64,000 nucleotides of DNA, from assembly GCA_039621445.1 (NCBI GenBank), contig CP154954.1:15147805-15211804 (forward strand), given 5' to 3'. Position 1 is the first letter of the stretch. The number at the start of each line of letters is the position of its first letter. This DNA comes from Euglena gracilis (lineage: Eukaryota > Euglenida > Euglenophyceae > Euglenales). Made by a program: the position numbers and the translations under genes. Positions 21,059 to 32,330 of this stretch are shown here, one piece after another. Under the pieces are notes generated by a model. It saw only the letters and a list, made by a program, of their open reading frames with translations. It was not told the DNA's origin and did no database searches.

Positions 21059-21440
21059 GGGAAGGCAAAGTGCTGTTTTTAACCCAACACCAAAATTCAA
21101 AAAGCTGGCTTTGCACGTCCGTGTGTGTGTTTGTGCGCACATGTACACGACAGTGTGAAAGGAAGAATGTACAAATGCAAGGATTTGCAAGGAGAATGGA
21201 GAAAGGTAAAAAAAAGGCCCCGCAAGGGGGCCGGGGCACCACAGTATATTCGCTGTACGTTCGCTATATTGCCGTCCGCTGTCTCCCTTCCCTCCCTCTA
21301 CCTTACCCCGCTGCCCTTACACCTTACCCCACATTGCCGTCACGTCCCATATGGTGGTGTTGTAAGGAGTCCTTTTCAAAGCATTGGATATGTGGATGAT
21401 GTGGTTGGGAGTCCATGGTCACATAATGAGCCCCCCTTTC

Positions 21441-21880
21441 GGTTTGACAAATATCCCCCCGGCCCGAGGAGGGGGGGGGGGGCGCTTGATTTTTTAAAAA
21501 AAACCCCCCGGCCCGAGGAGGTGGGGGGGGTTTTTATTTTTTTTAAAAAAAATCCCCCGGCCCGAGGGGGGGGGGGGGGCGTTTGATTTTTGGACAAAAA
21601 TCCCCCCGGCCGGAGGGGGGGGGGGGGCGTTTGATTTTTGGACAAAAATCCCACCGGCCCGAGGAGGGGGGGGGGCGTTTGATTTTTGGACAAAAATCCC
21701 CCGGCCCGAGGAGGGGGGGGCGCTCGATTTTTGGGCAAAAATCCCCCCGCCCCAAGGAGGGGGGGGGGCCGCTCTCTTTTTTGACAAATATCCCCCCGGC
21801 CCGAGGAGGGGGGGGGCGCCAACCGAATTTTTACCAAAAATCCCCCGACCCGTTGGAAAGGGGGGGGGGCAGATCTTGGT
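21441..21880. repeat. G/C-run minisatellite, period 46-49 bp, about nine units
   Basis: Each unit is a C-run, GGCCCGAGG, a run of 7-14 G, then TTTGATTTTTGGACAAAAAT or a variant. GGCCCGAG cores start at 21461, 21510, 21559, 21608, 21656, 21703, 21749, 21798 and 21847. C- and G-runs in the same unit can pair as hairpins, and the G-runs could form quadruplexes. Further G-runs continue to about 21925. Confidence 0.9.
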
Positions 21881-22145
21881 GAAGACCCTCATGCCACCCG
21901 TGAGAAGCGGGGGGGGGGGGCAGCCAAAAATCCATTGGTTGGTGAACTGAATCTTTCCCAAGGGTTCAAAGGCACTTGAAAGCCATAGTCCCTGAATTTT
22001 GTTTCCCGTTTGGTTGGTTCAAGGGATCATGTGTGGGACATAGGCTTTGGGTGAAGGAGTGCCGATTGGAGGAGTTTCCCCCTCTTTGGTGAGGAGGGGG
22101 GGGGGGCGAGTTTTTGTTGTCCGACTAAGGTCGCAAGGGAGGGGG

Positions 22146-22613
22146 TGTCGGCCGCCGGCTTTCGCCAGCAGCCAAAAATTGCCAGAAAGCGCAAATTTCA
22201 AAGTCGCGGGTAACAGCCAATCAGTTAAAAAAACCCGCGACTTAAATTGGAAGCGGGTCAAATTTCAAAGACCTTTCAAATTCTTTTTGTTCACAGAACT
22301 TGAGGGGTTTTCCCCATCATTTGGCAAAGAGGAAATACATTGAATTGGATTTGATCAATCACATTGTTGAATTGGTATTGACAGTTACATTGTTGGTCAT
22401 TACATTGTTGGTGGAGTTATTGAAGGCAATTTGGTATTGGAATCAAGGACACCCTACAACACCGCCATCACCACCGCCGCCTATATTCCCTATACCCCTC
22501 TTCCTTGCCCCAGGTTGTTTTTTTCCATCACATTCTGTCACTCTCACAGATTTCCAACATTGTGATTGCTTCCCCGGTGGGTTGGGATTCATTTCAGATT
22601 CAGTGGGTTGGTT
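22146..22613 (+). repeat. LTR-like dispersed repeat R1
   Basis: Starts TGTCGGCCGCCGGC and resembles R2 (63509-64000) in order: an AAAAATTGCC/GAAAGCGCAAATTTCAAAGTCG block, the GGTTTTCCCCAT.ATTTGGCAAAG block, CACC/CCCTACAACACCGCC, TATTCCCTATACCCCTCTTCC and finally CAGTGGGTTGG. Similarity begins abruptly at TG in both copies. It could be a solo LTR. A GA microsatellite (22633-22651) follows. Confidence 0.6.
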
Positions 22614-22698
22614 TTTGCCTACAAGGTGTGCGTGAGAGAGAGAGAGAGAGGTGAGATTTTCACACCAAATGGCAGATTTTTCGGTGTTCACCAAATTT

Positions 22699-24675
22699 TC
22701 AGAAAACATTAAAAAAACGATCCAGGAGGCATATTGCCCCCCGCGGCACCCGAGCCATTGGCACTCTGGGCCCCCGGCGTGGACTGGGTCTGGGGGTCTG
22801 TGGTTGCCGGGGGCACTCTGGCTTCGGGGCCTCGGGGGTCCTCGCTCTCCGGCCCCACTCCTCTGGGTGGCTGCGGTAGCTCCTGGATGGGGGGGCAAAA
22901 ATTTCAAAATTTTCGATTTTCTTTTCCAAAACGAAAAGCCGATTTTTTATTTCGGCATTTTCTTTTGGTGCCCCCTTCATTGTTGAGTCCACCTCCAGGA
23001 GCAGGGCGTTGTGGGCCTGGATCACCTGCCCGTGGGTGGTGACCTCGGCCCACAGCTCCTGCAGGCTGTGGCCCTGCCCCTCAGCCCTGGCCCTTAGCTC
23101 CCTTATGTCCTCCCTTATGGTCCCTTGTTGTTCGGCGATGGCTGTGGCCTGTCCGTCCAGCTGTGCTCGAAAATTTTGCAGGGCCTGTGCAATCCCTGCA
23201 TTTCTTTCTCGCAGCCCCCCGAGTTCACCCGTCAGCTGGTTCAATTTTTGGTCCAGGGCCTCGGCCTGGGCCTGCTGCCGCCCGCTGGCCAGGTCCTGGC
23301 TCCTCATCACCTCCTCCGTCGTCCGGACGGAGGTGATGAGCAGCTCCTCAAAATTTTTCACCCGCCCAGCCATCGCCTCGTTGAACCCCGGCCCTTCAGC
23401 TGGCTGGTGACCCTGGCTGGCGATGGCCTCGAGACCCTGGACCCGCTGGGCTAGTTGGGCCACCGTCCCGAGGCCTTCGCTCAGCCGGCTGGTCACCAGC
23501 TCGCTGAGGGCTGTCATTCCCCCAGCAAAATTTTCCCCTTGCCCCTGCTGCAGCCTTTGAAAATTTTCAGCCAGCTGGGACGCTAGCCCAGCCTGGGTTC
23601 TTTCCATTTGCTGCACCACTCCTTGAAAGTTTTCCGTGACCCGCTGAAACTGCAGGGACACCAACTGCTCCAGGCGGCTAACTGAAGCAGCTGTGGTGGC
23701 CCCCGCTTCAGCAAGCCGACTTTGCAGGTCGCCAACCCAACCGTCCAACCGCTGGATCTCCTGCCCCAGAACCACTGAGGCAGCGGCCTGTGCCTCCGCC
23801 TCCTCCCACAGCCTCTGGGGGGGGTGCGGGGGGTGCCTCCCCTTCGGGCTCTGTTCTGGCACCAACCCCCCCTGGGCCGTCTGGTCCTCGTCCTCCACCA
23901 TTTCCCCTGCTGGGGGCAGCTCCTGCAGTTGCCATTGGGTGGTTCCGTCTGAGGCATGTCCTTGGGGCCCATCATGCCCGGGCCCGGCATGCACCAGCGA
24001 GCAATGGTCGGGTCCGGCTGGGAAATGCCCAGACACGACATGGCTCACCGGCGCATGTGCCGGCCCGGCATCCCCAGGGTTCTGCCAGGGCCCCGCCTCC
24101 AATAGAAGGGGCTGGGCATGGCTTGCAAATTCTTCTTCGTCTTCTTCTTCTGCTGGTTCTTCCTCCTCTTCTTTGATCTTCCCTCGCATTGCAAATTGCC
24201 ACATGACCTGCCTGGTCATGTCATGCACAAACCCTGGCATGACCAAGCTGGGCATGCCGGATAGCAGTCCCAGGCTGCCGGGCAGTGCCAAGCCGGACCC
24301 AGAAGATTGTTGCTGCTGGGGGTCCGGCTGGGCTGGCCCAGCAATGGCCAGGAGCTGCTGGCCCTGGCCGTAATGGCTGGGGCTGCCATGGCTGTGGCGT
24401 GTGTCGTCTTCGTCCTCCTCCTGGTATTCTGGGAGTTCCCCAGGCTCACATAGTGTGAGCCCAGAGGGCTCAAACCCCCCTCTGCTACCATGTAGGGGTT
24501 GCCCCTCCTGAGGTCCCTGGGGAGGGACCCCTGGCGGCGCAACCCGCGTAGGATCGTTTTTGTTTGAGCCCGTCGGGCCCACCTGGTGGGGGGTTTCCCC
24601 TTGGAGGAAAAATGGGGTAGGGGTGGGTGTTGTTGAGGATGGTGATGTTGAAAATGACATACTTTTGAGGTCCAA
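22699..24675 (-). CDS. Element W: gag-like coiled-coil protein, truncated
   Basis: The frame opens near 24675 (the first codons are MDLKSMSF) and gives 658 residues: a Pro/Gly/His-rich acidic start, an EEEEEPAEEEDEEE run, a long Ala/Gln/Glu coiled coil (LEQLVSLQFQRVTENFQGVVQQ) and a Pro/Arg-rich end. The DPTR and GSRGGF motifs near its start, the overall order and the leader resemble X gag1 and gag2, so W is probably a diverged X-type gag. No capsid, knuckle or pol follows; the end at 22699 is an accidental stop where the element is broken. Confidence 0.65.
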   Translation of the reverse strand: MDLKSMSFSTSPSSTTPTPTPFFLQGETPHQVGPTGSNKNDPTRVAPPGVPPQGPQEGQPLHGSRGGFEPSGLTLCEPGELPEYQEEDEDDTRHSHGSPSHYGQGQQLLAIAGPAQPDPQQQQSSGSGLALPGSLGLLSGMPSLVMPGFVHDMTRQVMWQFAMRGKIKEEEEEPAEEEDEEEFASHAQPLLLEAGPWQNPGDAGPAHAPVSHVVSGHFPAGPDHCSLVHAGPGHDGPQGHASDGTTQWQLQELPPAGEMVEDEDQTAQGGLVPEQSPKGRHPPHPPQRLWEEAEAQAAASVVLGQEIQRLDGWVGDLQSRLAEAGATTAASVSRLEQLVSLQFQRVTENFQGVVQQMERTQAGLASQLAENFQRLQQGQGENFAGGMTALSELVTSRLSEGLGTVAQLAQRVQGLEAIASQGHQPAEGPGFNEAMAGRVKNFEELLITSVRTTEEVMRSQDLASGRQQAQAEALDQKLNQLTGELGGLRERNAGIAQALQNFRAQLDGQATAIAEQQGTIREDIRELRARAEGQGHSLQELWAEVTTHGQVIQAHNALLLEVDSTMKGAPKENAEIKNRLFVLEKKIENFEIFAPPSRSYRSHPEEWGRRARTPEAPKPECPRQPQTPRPSPRRGPRVPMARVPRGAICLLDRFFNVF

Positions 24676-24830
24676 TCAATTAAACTTGAATGAATAATCA
24701 ATAATACTCAATGACTTGAACTTGTTTGCTTGAACTTGTTTGATTGTTGCAAATGCAAACACAATTGAATGCCAAATGACAAATAAAACAGAGTGTAAAC
24801 AGAGCCCTGCACAGAAAATGTGCAATTGGA
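24676..24830 (-). other. W 5' leader
   Basis: AT-rich DNA with TTGAACTTG repeats and, on the minus strand, CAGGGCTCTGT (about 24802-24812), the same motif as in the X leader. It abuts element Z at about 24835. Confidence 0.45.
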
Positions 24831-27800
24831 GGGAGGCTACAGCTGGGGGGGCCACTTGGTATACTTTGCGCAATTCTTAATGAATTGCGCCATCCCAAGC
24901 GCCCACCAAGGGGGTGCGCATGCTTGCGCAAAGCCCAGCAGGGCTTGCACATCCCCTTGGGGGTTGCCTGTTGGCCCCCTCCAACTGCCCCCTCCTTTAC
25001 CTTCCCTGGCTTGGTCAAAATGGACTGTGGGGCCCCCTTGGGGGCCAGTGGGGCCTCAAAAGGCCCTTGGGGACCTTGGAGCCCCCTCGCGGCCCTTCGT
25101 GGCCCCTTTGGGCCCCCTTGGGACACCACCTTGGGGCGGGCACCCTCGGACCGCGCACAAGCTGGAATTCTGCTGGAATTACTTGCAGGAAGTTGGCAAA
25201 TATTGCCAGAGGAATTTCGAAAGTGCGGGTATTGACCTTGCAAACTATCGGGAAACCTTTGACAAAATGTGCCAACAACTCCCGCAACACTTCCGGCAAA
25301 TTAGTGAATGCATGCATGAAGCGGAAACGCGGAATGACTCCAAGTTTCTGCACTTGCATGACTCACTACAACGGTTATCGGGACAAATGGAGTCCTGTTC
25401 ATCCGCGTTGTTGCATTTGCAACAACAGTTGCATGCACGAGATTCCTCGTCTGCAACATCCAACAGTGGTGTATTTGTGTCTATGGACCATTTCACCACA
25501 TTGTCCGCAACTTTCCATGAATCGCAACACCGCATTATGCAGTTGTGCGATGAAACGGAAAAGTTTCGGCAATTCCAGTCACAAGCCAACGAGAATTTTG
25601 CTCCCCACACGTATGTGTGGCAGTTGGAGGAGCGACTTTCCCGTTTGGAGCAGAAAACCTGCTATTGTGACTCGAATCGGGTTGGATTATCCAATCTGAG
25701 CGCGAAAGTCGCGGAAATGGCACAACGGCAGGATTCCCTGCAGTTGCAGTTGCAACCCGACATTGGCGGGATTAACTCGGCCATTGCGGGTTTGCAACAA
25801 AGCTATTCCGCACTTTCCCACCGAGTTCCGGACATTAGCGGCATTCAGACTGCTATTGGAGAACTCCAGACCCGGTATGCATCGGTGTCTACCAAAGTAA
25901 CGGAAATGCAGTCTCTACCTGCAGGTTCCAGTTCTCGGATTACCGAGAACCCTGATTTCAAGGCATTTTATGACAAAATGCTCACTAACAATCAGGAAAC
26001 CTTGCAAGATTTCTGCAACAGCCTATTACGGCTTGAGGAATCGGTGAATCGGAATGCCCGATCCACGCAAAGTGAGATTACCAGGTTGGATGAGCGAATT
26101 TCCGCGTTGTTGGATAACCCACAACCTGGAAATTTGCCCATGGGTACCACAACCGTGTTGTCGGATAACCCTGCACCGGTTGCACCCACCACCACACCAA
26201 CCAAGGTGACATCACCCTTGCAGATTCTCTCAAATGCTGTAAAAGCATTAATGGGACAATTCCAATTATTGGATAAGTCTCACGGGAAACTTGTCCAAGA
26301 TGTTACCGGAATTTCCGAAAGGATTCCGCACTTGGATGACTTTTCCCGTTACCGCAAGCGTATTCGCGCTTTGGAGGATCAAGTTGACCGTATTTGCGGC
26401 CAACTCCAATTCGTTGAGCATTTGGAGCAAAGTGTGCATGACTTGTCTGTGGATTTGGATAATGTGTCCAACCAACAGCGGGTTTCACACCGCAATTCGG
26501 CAGTATGCATTGCCGAAGATGCGCCAAATGTTCCAGAGTCGCGTTTTCATAACCCGGCTCTGGGTGCACATGCACCACCACCACCCGTGTCCCGAGTGTC
26601 ACAATCCGCGATCCGGCGAATTGTGCCACCATTGGCCTTGTCCACAACCCAAAACCAGTTTTCGGATGAATTTCCCATTACGGGAACCGAATTCGCGGAA
26701 AACACGGCGATTCCGCCAAGTCTCCACCAAGAAATCCGTCATTCCATGCTTGTGCGTGGAATGAGCCAAACCCGTACACCGGGAGTGGGTCACATGTTGC
26801 ATGCGCGACATACCCCTACACCGGAGAGTCTCCCTAGTACGGGTGACCAACAGGGTTTGCGACCGGATTTCCGGTACCAGGATTCACCTTCACCAGAAAT
26901 TTCGCGATTCCGACAAGAATCCGGAAAGGATACGCTTGGTGCTCGAGCGTACCCGGGCCCGAATCCACGGAATACGACCGAGGGCCAACGGGTTTTTCAG
27001 AAAGACTTCAAGGGCACCATCGCAATCGCGAATAAGGTGAAACCCCAGTGGGATGGTGATCCAACCACATGGAGACAGTTTTTCCGGGACTGGGAGTACT
27101 ACTGGGCATTGAAAGGGCCAACCCAGGACACAAACCCGGAGGTGATCAAGATAGAATTCATCGATTGCCTCCCTAGGGATGAAAAGGAGCGCGCGCGACA
27201 ACTCGTCATTCGCTACCGCGTTTCCTTTGATGACCTGGTGGAGCAATACGCTTCCACCAGTTCAAGTTTGGTCGCTAGGATTACCCTGGAGACCAAGTGG
27301 CGGCAATGCGCCCCACCAGACCGCAAGTGGAAGTCCATTGACCTTTGGTATGCCAAATGGTTGGGACTTGCCGCTGAAGTGGATTAACTCAGTGAAAAGC
27401 AAATGCGCGAACAGTTTGACGCTGTTCTAATGCATTTCACGCCTAGCCTCATCAAGGATATCCATCGTGAGGAGTTGGCCGGTAATGCAATGACTCTTGA
27501 CCAACGCTGGAACTACGTTTCCAAGCAATTGAAGCTATCACAGCTTCTTGGTCAGATTCAATCCGCGTATACCGCACACCCAACCGCTGGATTACCGGCT
27601 GGTTCGGTAAACGCATTGCAAAAATCACCGGTTTCACCTACTTCACCCACCACGGGATCGAAAACGCGATACCCGCGTTCTTCGGACCAAGCCACGGATA
27701 AAGTGTGCTTTGTGTGCAACAAATCGGGACATATGTCTCGGGAATGTCCTAATCCTGAAGCGCGTAAGCGTATTCAGAGTCCGCGAGGCTCGACCTCATC

Positions 27801-28437
27801 ACGTGGTTCGGGTTCCTCCGCGTTTTCACGCCAATCGGGCAATTCACGGTCATCGGGTCCCCGTTACGGTGGTATTAGCCCCCGGATCCCGTTCCGCGAT
27901 GAGCGGAAACACGGTACCCCTCGGGGTAGGTCACCCGGTGCCCTGGCCAAGAAGCGTGATTCTCATCGCGAGACATCGCGATCGCGTTCGCGAAGTGGAT
28001 CATCCTCTTCGCGATCCTCATCGGGAAAACCCCGATACACCGGTCACGGTCGACGGGATACCCAGTCACCACGACGGTTTGCCGGGAAATCGGGAAACCG
28101 ATCCCCCCGTTACCCAGACTCGCGACACAAATCTCGGCGTTCGCTTTGTGGATCGAGTGATCACCACTCATCCAAATGTCCGCGTTCTCGTTCTCCCCGC
28201 CCTGGCCAACGTCATCGCGGTATGAATCGCGGTGACAAGGGTCACTCCTCCAACCGCCATAAAGTCGGTTTCAAGATATCTTGTTTGGAGGATGACACCC
28301 CGGCTTCAAGCAGGGAGGGGGATGAGACCACGGATACCGATTTCGACGAGGCCCGCATGGCGGTGCGCACGTTGAAATCCGTTTATACCTCTAAAAGGCC
28401 CATAGCCGGCTATTCGGCCGGTTCGGACCTGGAGTAG
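24820..28437 (+). pseudogene. Z gag with CCHC zinc knuckle, one in-frame stop
   Basis: The open frame begins at 24820 but the low-complexity Pro/Gly start is probably leader; the coiled-coil protein proper starts around 25150-25260 (WNYLQEVGKYCQRN). A capsid-like region (WDGDPTTWRQFFRDWEYYW) follows. TAA at 27385-27387 splits it, and the same frame continues (LSEKQMREQF) to the knuckle CFVCNKSGHMSREC and an Arg/Ser-rich RS-like tail of about 170 residues. It ends at TAG 28435, beyond which the same frame enters pol. RS-like tails are unusual in gag and suggest RNA binding. Confidence 0.8.
24868..24890. repeat. Perfect hairpin GCGCAATTC-TTAAT-GAATTGCGC
   Basis: A 9-bp stem with a 5-nt loop at the left side of Z. 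The core resembles the GCGCAAAT fold-back family near 62 kb, but this may be chance. Confidence 0.7.
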
Positions 28438-30027
28438 GGGAGCCCGAGGTCCGAGGGCACGGACCTCTGGGCTGATGAACAGATGGAGGTAGGACCTGAT
28501 CAACCCTGCCCCCCCTGCCCATCTGCCTTCCTGGTCGGTACCCGGAAAATTTTCGGGTCCCCCACCCCCCACTCCAACTTTCCGCTCGGAATGTTGTGCA
28601 AAGTAGGAAAGGGTTCATGGGAAAGCTGGCAAGAAAACGTATTTTCGCCAGACCCTTCACTTTGCTTACCCCCCATGGAACTTTTGGTCCAAGCGGAAAT
28701 CAAAATCCAAAATTTTTGTACAAAAGTCAAAATTGTCATTGACACTGGTTGTCGCATTGCACTACTTTTTCGGTTCGGGTTGATACCAACCCCCCTCTTG
28801 GTGAAAGCCAAGAAGCCGATCAAAATTACGACGGCTGACAACACCCTCATGTGCGGTGGTGACTTGGGATGCTTTTTGGACATTGTCCTACCCCTCATCC
28901 CCAAGCACCACTCACACCCCCCCCAACCGCAAAATTTTCCGGATACCTGGGGATATGAATCCGGAATCCATGGTTCTGACGTAATCCTGGGATACCCCTT
29001 TTTACGTCAGCACCGGCCGGTAGTGGATTGCCACTCCCACGGTTCGCGCACATCACCATTCTCCTCATTGCCCCCCAAACCCTCATCACCTGTGGCGTCA
29101 ACCGCGATAGCCACCAATTTTTCCACACCGTTTTCGAAAACTTTTACCCCGTTACCAACCACACCAACCAACGTTTTCCACACCGGGTGTACCGAGAAAG
29201 TTCACCCCCTGCCCGTTGACACACTAACTTCCGTTCCCCGTGAGGCAGGGCAAGCAAGTAGCGGTACCCCCCTCGTTCCACTGGGTTACAAGACGAAAGT
29301 CCAAAGGACTGAAGTAATCACGGTGTCGAGTAGTCGCCCAGCTGCACTAATACCACGTTTTCCACCAGATGTATCGCTTTCAGATACATCTGTACACCCC
29401 CCAGCAGCTACAAAAGCGCATCCCAACTTTTACACACACCCCCACCAGACCAACATGCGCGACCAGGACCACTACTCCGACACTTCCTTCCAATGTGTGC
29501 ACTGTAGGAGAATTTCCGCCCAGCCAGATTTCGATTGTGGATGTCTAGTCCAAACACCAACACTAATCCCGATTTCGCGTAACCATACACTTGGTTGCGG
29601 ATCGCAATGCGCGACCGTACATCAAGTGCTCCAACAGCGAGGTATTGCCTTGTTGTTCGGGACCGCGAAATCCGTGTCACACACCTCCCCCACCTCCATC
29701 TGGCATGATATGGACTGGGTATGCACCCATCCAACCCATCAACCCTTGGGAATGCCCCTTGGGAGTGTGGATGACACACCCTGGACCTATGTTTGCGGAT
29801 CCCTGAATTGCGTTACCGCTCTTCAACCCGCGAACCAGGTCGACACCTACGCGATGCGCGTATGGAACGCATTTAAATTTGGTCAATACCGTATTTTGGA
29901 GGAATGCTTCTCCACAATCGCGGCTTTGGCTGATTCCTTCGATTTGTCGTTGGAAATTGATGCGTTCTCATCAAAAGCGCATGCGCGCTTGTCGCGATAT
30001 TGGTCGACATTCAAACACATTTCTTAA
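28438..30027 (+). pseudogene. Z pol part 1: aspartic protease and first half of Dam-like domain
   Basis: In frame with gag after the single TAG. A retropepsin-like core (VKIVIDTGCRIALL; SDVILGYPFL) gives DTGC in place of the usual DTGA or DTGS; the Gly-Ile/Val-Leu-Gly pattern of the family is kept. About 270 residues of Pro/Thr/His-rich spacer follow, then FDLSLEIDAFSSKAHARLSRYW, the start of a Dam-like domain. The frame ends at 30027; the homology continues at once in the +1 neighbour frame (KFWGDTVLWMHPPP), so a small indel at about 30020 broke the gene. Confidence 0.8.
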
Positions 30028-31288
30028 ATTCTGGGGTGATACGGTGCTATGGATGCACCCTCCCCCAAAACTTATCCCGGATGTGGTGGAGAAAATCCTC
30101 CGCGATGAAGCGCGAGGAGCTCTCCTCATACCCGTCAATCCGAATGCGGATTGGTTTCACCAACTATCCCATGTGTGTTTTCATTGGTGGGATTTACCCG
30201 CTGATGTACCACTATTTGAGGATTTTTGTGGTATATTATTACCACCTGTTAAAGAAATCATTTTTCGCGTTTGTTTCTTTGACGCATTCGGAATATCCGA
30301 TGTGCGTGTGCCAAGATACCTTGGCACCAATGGGGATGCCACACCCTCAACGCAGATTTCTGCGGTCATTGAGAGTGCGGACCAACATCCCAAGTCTGCT
30401 GATTATTGTTCGCGAATTGCTCGCGAATTTTATGGTGTACTGGATAATCCAGTTTACGCCTGCGACATCGACCCCGCGATTCGCGGTCCGTTCGGTGTAT
30501 GCAAAATCGAGCTCAAGGATGGCGCTAAACCCATGCACCAGAAATTTTTCCGTTGTTCGGGTGAACGCGAACAGGCTCTCAACGAGATGATTGAGAAGCT
30601 CATTCAGCGGAAGTGGATTATCCCTTCCAAGAGCGAGTGGACATCACAAGCTTTTGTGGTGCCCAAACCCGCTGACCAGTCTGGTCAGAAGAAGTGGAGA
30701 CTGGTGCTGGATTACCGGTACCTGAACTACCAAACGAAGGATGACCCCTTCCCGTTACCGCTGATCGAGGATTTGATCACAAAACAATCGGATAACCGGT
30801 TGTGGTCAATCTTTGATCTGGAAGACGGTTTCCATCAGATGCATTTGCATCCTGATTCGCAACCGTACACGGCATTCGTGACATCCAAGGGTGTGTACCA
30901 ATGGACGGTACTCCCCATGGGTGTTAAGAATGGCCCAGCCATGTTTCAACGCATGATCCAGTGGGTTTTGCGCGATTTACCGTTTGCTCTGGTGTACATC
31001 GATGATGTACTGGTGGGAACCCAACCGCCATCCGCGAAATCGGGCGAGGATATCCTCGACCCGCATTATCGCGATGTGCGCGCGGTATTATCCGCGTTCC
31101 AAAAGCATGTGCTTTTTGTGAAGGGTTCCAAAATGCACCTGTTTCGCAAAATTATTAAGTTTTGCGGACACATCCTGAGCAACGGGCAGCGTAAAGCCGC
31201 ACCCAGTAAGATGGAGGCCATTAGGAAATGGACTCCTGAGGTCATTAAGACCTTAACACATTTAAAAGGATTTTTGGTATTAGCCTAA
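30017..31288 (+). pseudogene. Z pol part 2: rest of Dam-like domain and reverse transcriptase
   Basis: Begins with LKFWGDTVLWMHPPPKLIP: the catalytic-type tetrapeptide reads HPPP instead of NPPF or NPPW, so this copy has lost the motif. After LLIPVNPNADWF the RT core is nearly complete: FRCSGEREQALNEMI, KKWRLVLDYRYLN, LWSIFDLEDGFHQM, LPMGVKNGPAMFQR, the YIDD box, then FCGHILSNGQRKAAPSK. TAA at 31286 replaces the Asn of the usual FLG-LANYY motif. The RT palm itself looks intact. Confidence 0.85.
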
Positions 31289-32330
31289 TATTACGCGATT
31301 TACATGAAAGATTTCGCGAAAATCGCGGTACTCCTAACCCGACAACTCAAACATCGGACACCCGATAACGCAAAAGTCATTTGGGATGACCAAATGCGCG
31401 AGGCCTTGAATAAAATCAAGGACTTGCTCCTCGAGAACGTGGTTCTCGATATCGCGGATCCATACAAACCGTATGTCCTGGAGGTCGACAGCAGCGATTA
31501 CGCTGTTGGCGGGGTTCTTAGCCGGCATAATGCGGCAAAGGAACTCCGACCTGTGGTTTTTTTCAGCAGGAAGCTACAGGGCGACAACGGGAAAGGACAG
31601 GTTAAATGGAGCATTCGCGAAAAGGAGACATATGCCATTGTGCTAATTCTCCAGAAATTCCGCAGCTGGATAGCCAGCAGCCTTGTCCAGATATTGGTGT
31701 TGACGGATCATGAAGCCTTCAACACTGGTATACCGAGGACCTGAACAAGGCCATGTCATCAGTTGGCAGAAGATGCCGATGGCATGAGTTCTTGAGCCAG
31801 TTTAACCTGGTGGTAGTTTATACCCCAGGTCATACGCAAAAGGTTGCGGATCCTCTCAGCCGAGCCCCCTGGTATTGTCCTGGGAACCCGGATGAGGGTG
31901 ATGCGACTTTTCATGGCAGCCATGAGGCTGACCAGTTCGCACGTGGATCCGACGCTGCGGACAACATGCTCGATTCACTACCGGTTTCCCGGGTGTATCG
32001 CAGCATCGCCATTTCACCATTGCGTGGAAGGCGCCGGCGTGGACGCACTGCCGGACCCCGTCGCATTACGCGTACGGAAACTCCTACCCCCCTATTTTTC
32101 CGCGAATGGGATTATTCGCGTGACCCTATATATAGTACCATTGTGAATAGACTTCGTAATGGTGAATCCATAGAGAATTACTCTCTATCACCATTGCGGC
32201 TTATTTTCCGGAATGATTCTGGTTATAAATATATGTATACCCCAAGACCTGGTTGATGATGTGATTTTGAGCTATCACAACCATGGTCACCCTGGGGCCC
32301 CCAAACTGCTTTCACTATGTTCCCGCCCGT
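31289..32330 (+). pseudogene. Z pol part 3: RNase H and start of integrase zinc domain
   Basis: In frame after the TAA, RNase H reads YVLEVDSSDYAVGGVL, VVFFSRKLQG, IREKETYAIVL and LVLTDHEAF; a one-base loss near 31718 then moves homology to the next frame (WYTEDLNKAMSSVGRRCRWHEFLSQFNL). A second shift near 32240 is needed to reach LVDDVILSYHNHGHPGAPKLLSLC, the first His pair of an integrase HHCC domain. Homology stops at about 32330; the missing C-terminal integrase may be of the kind preserved in unit A, which I cannot test. Confidence 0.8.

Larger units (their letters stand above)
11835..21060 (+). mobile_element. Retroelement Y: Ty3-type element with C5-MTase and Dam-like domains
   Basis: Plus-strand order is gag, Gly/Lys-rich tail, C5-MTase, Dam-like, aspartic protease, RT (core missing), RNase H, HHCC integrase, chromodomain. 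This is the fullest pol in the window, but it carries frameshifts in gag, a deletion of the RT core and a frameshift before the chromodomain. LTRs were not identified: the left side is a gap and GC-rich sequence, the right side runs into the G-rich minisatellite. The 3' limit is my estimate. Confidence 0.85.
24840..32330 (+). mobile_element. Retroelement Z: Ty3-type element, decayed and truncated
   Basis: Order is gag with coiled coil and CCHC knuckle, aspartic protease, Dam-like domain, RT, RNase H, start of integrase. There is no C5-MTase. Gag, protease and the first half of the Dam-like domain share one frame with single in-frame stops (TAA 27385, TAG 28435); later parts have frameshifts and another stop. 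The element ends abruptly in the integrase zinc domain at about 32330. LTRs were not seen. Codon style (many CGN and TTGCGC words) differs from Y. Confidence 0.85.

Noticed and set aside
21376-21961. Pro/Gly-rich minus-strand ORFs over the minisatellite
   Set aside because: They are the translation of C/G runs in a 46-49-bp repeat (PPPPRAGGIFVQKSNA-like), not a protein gene.
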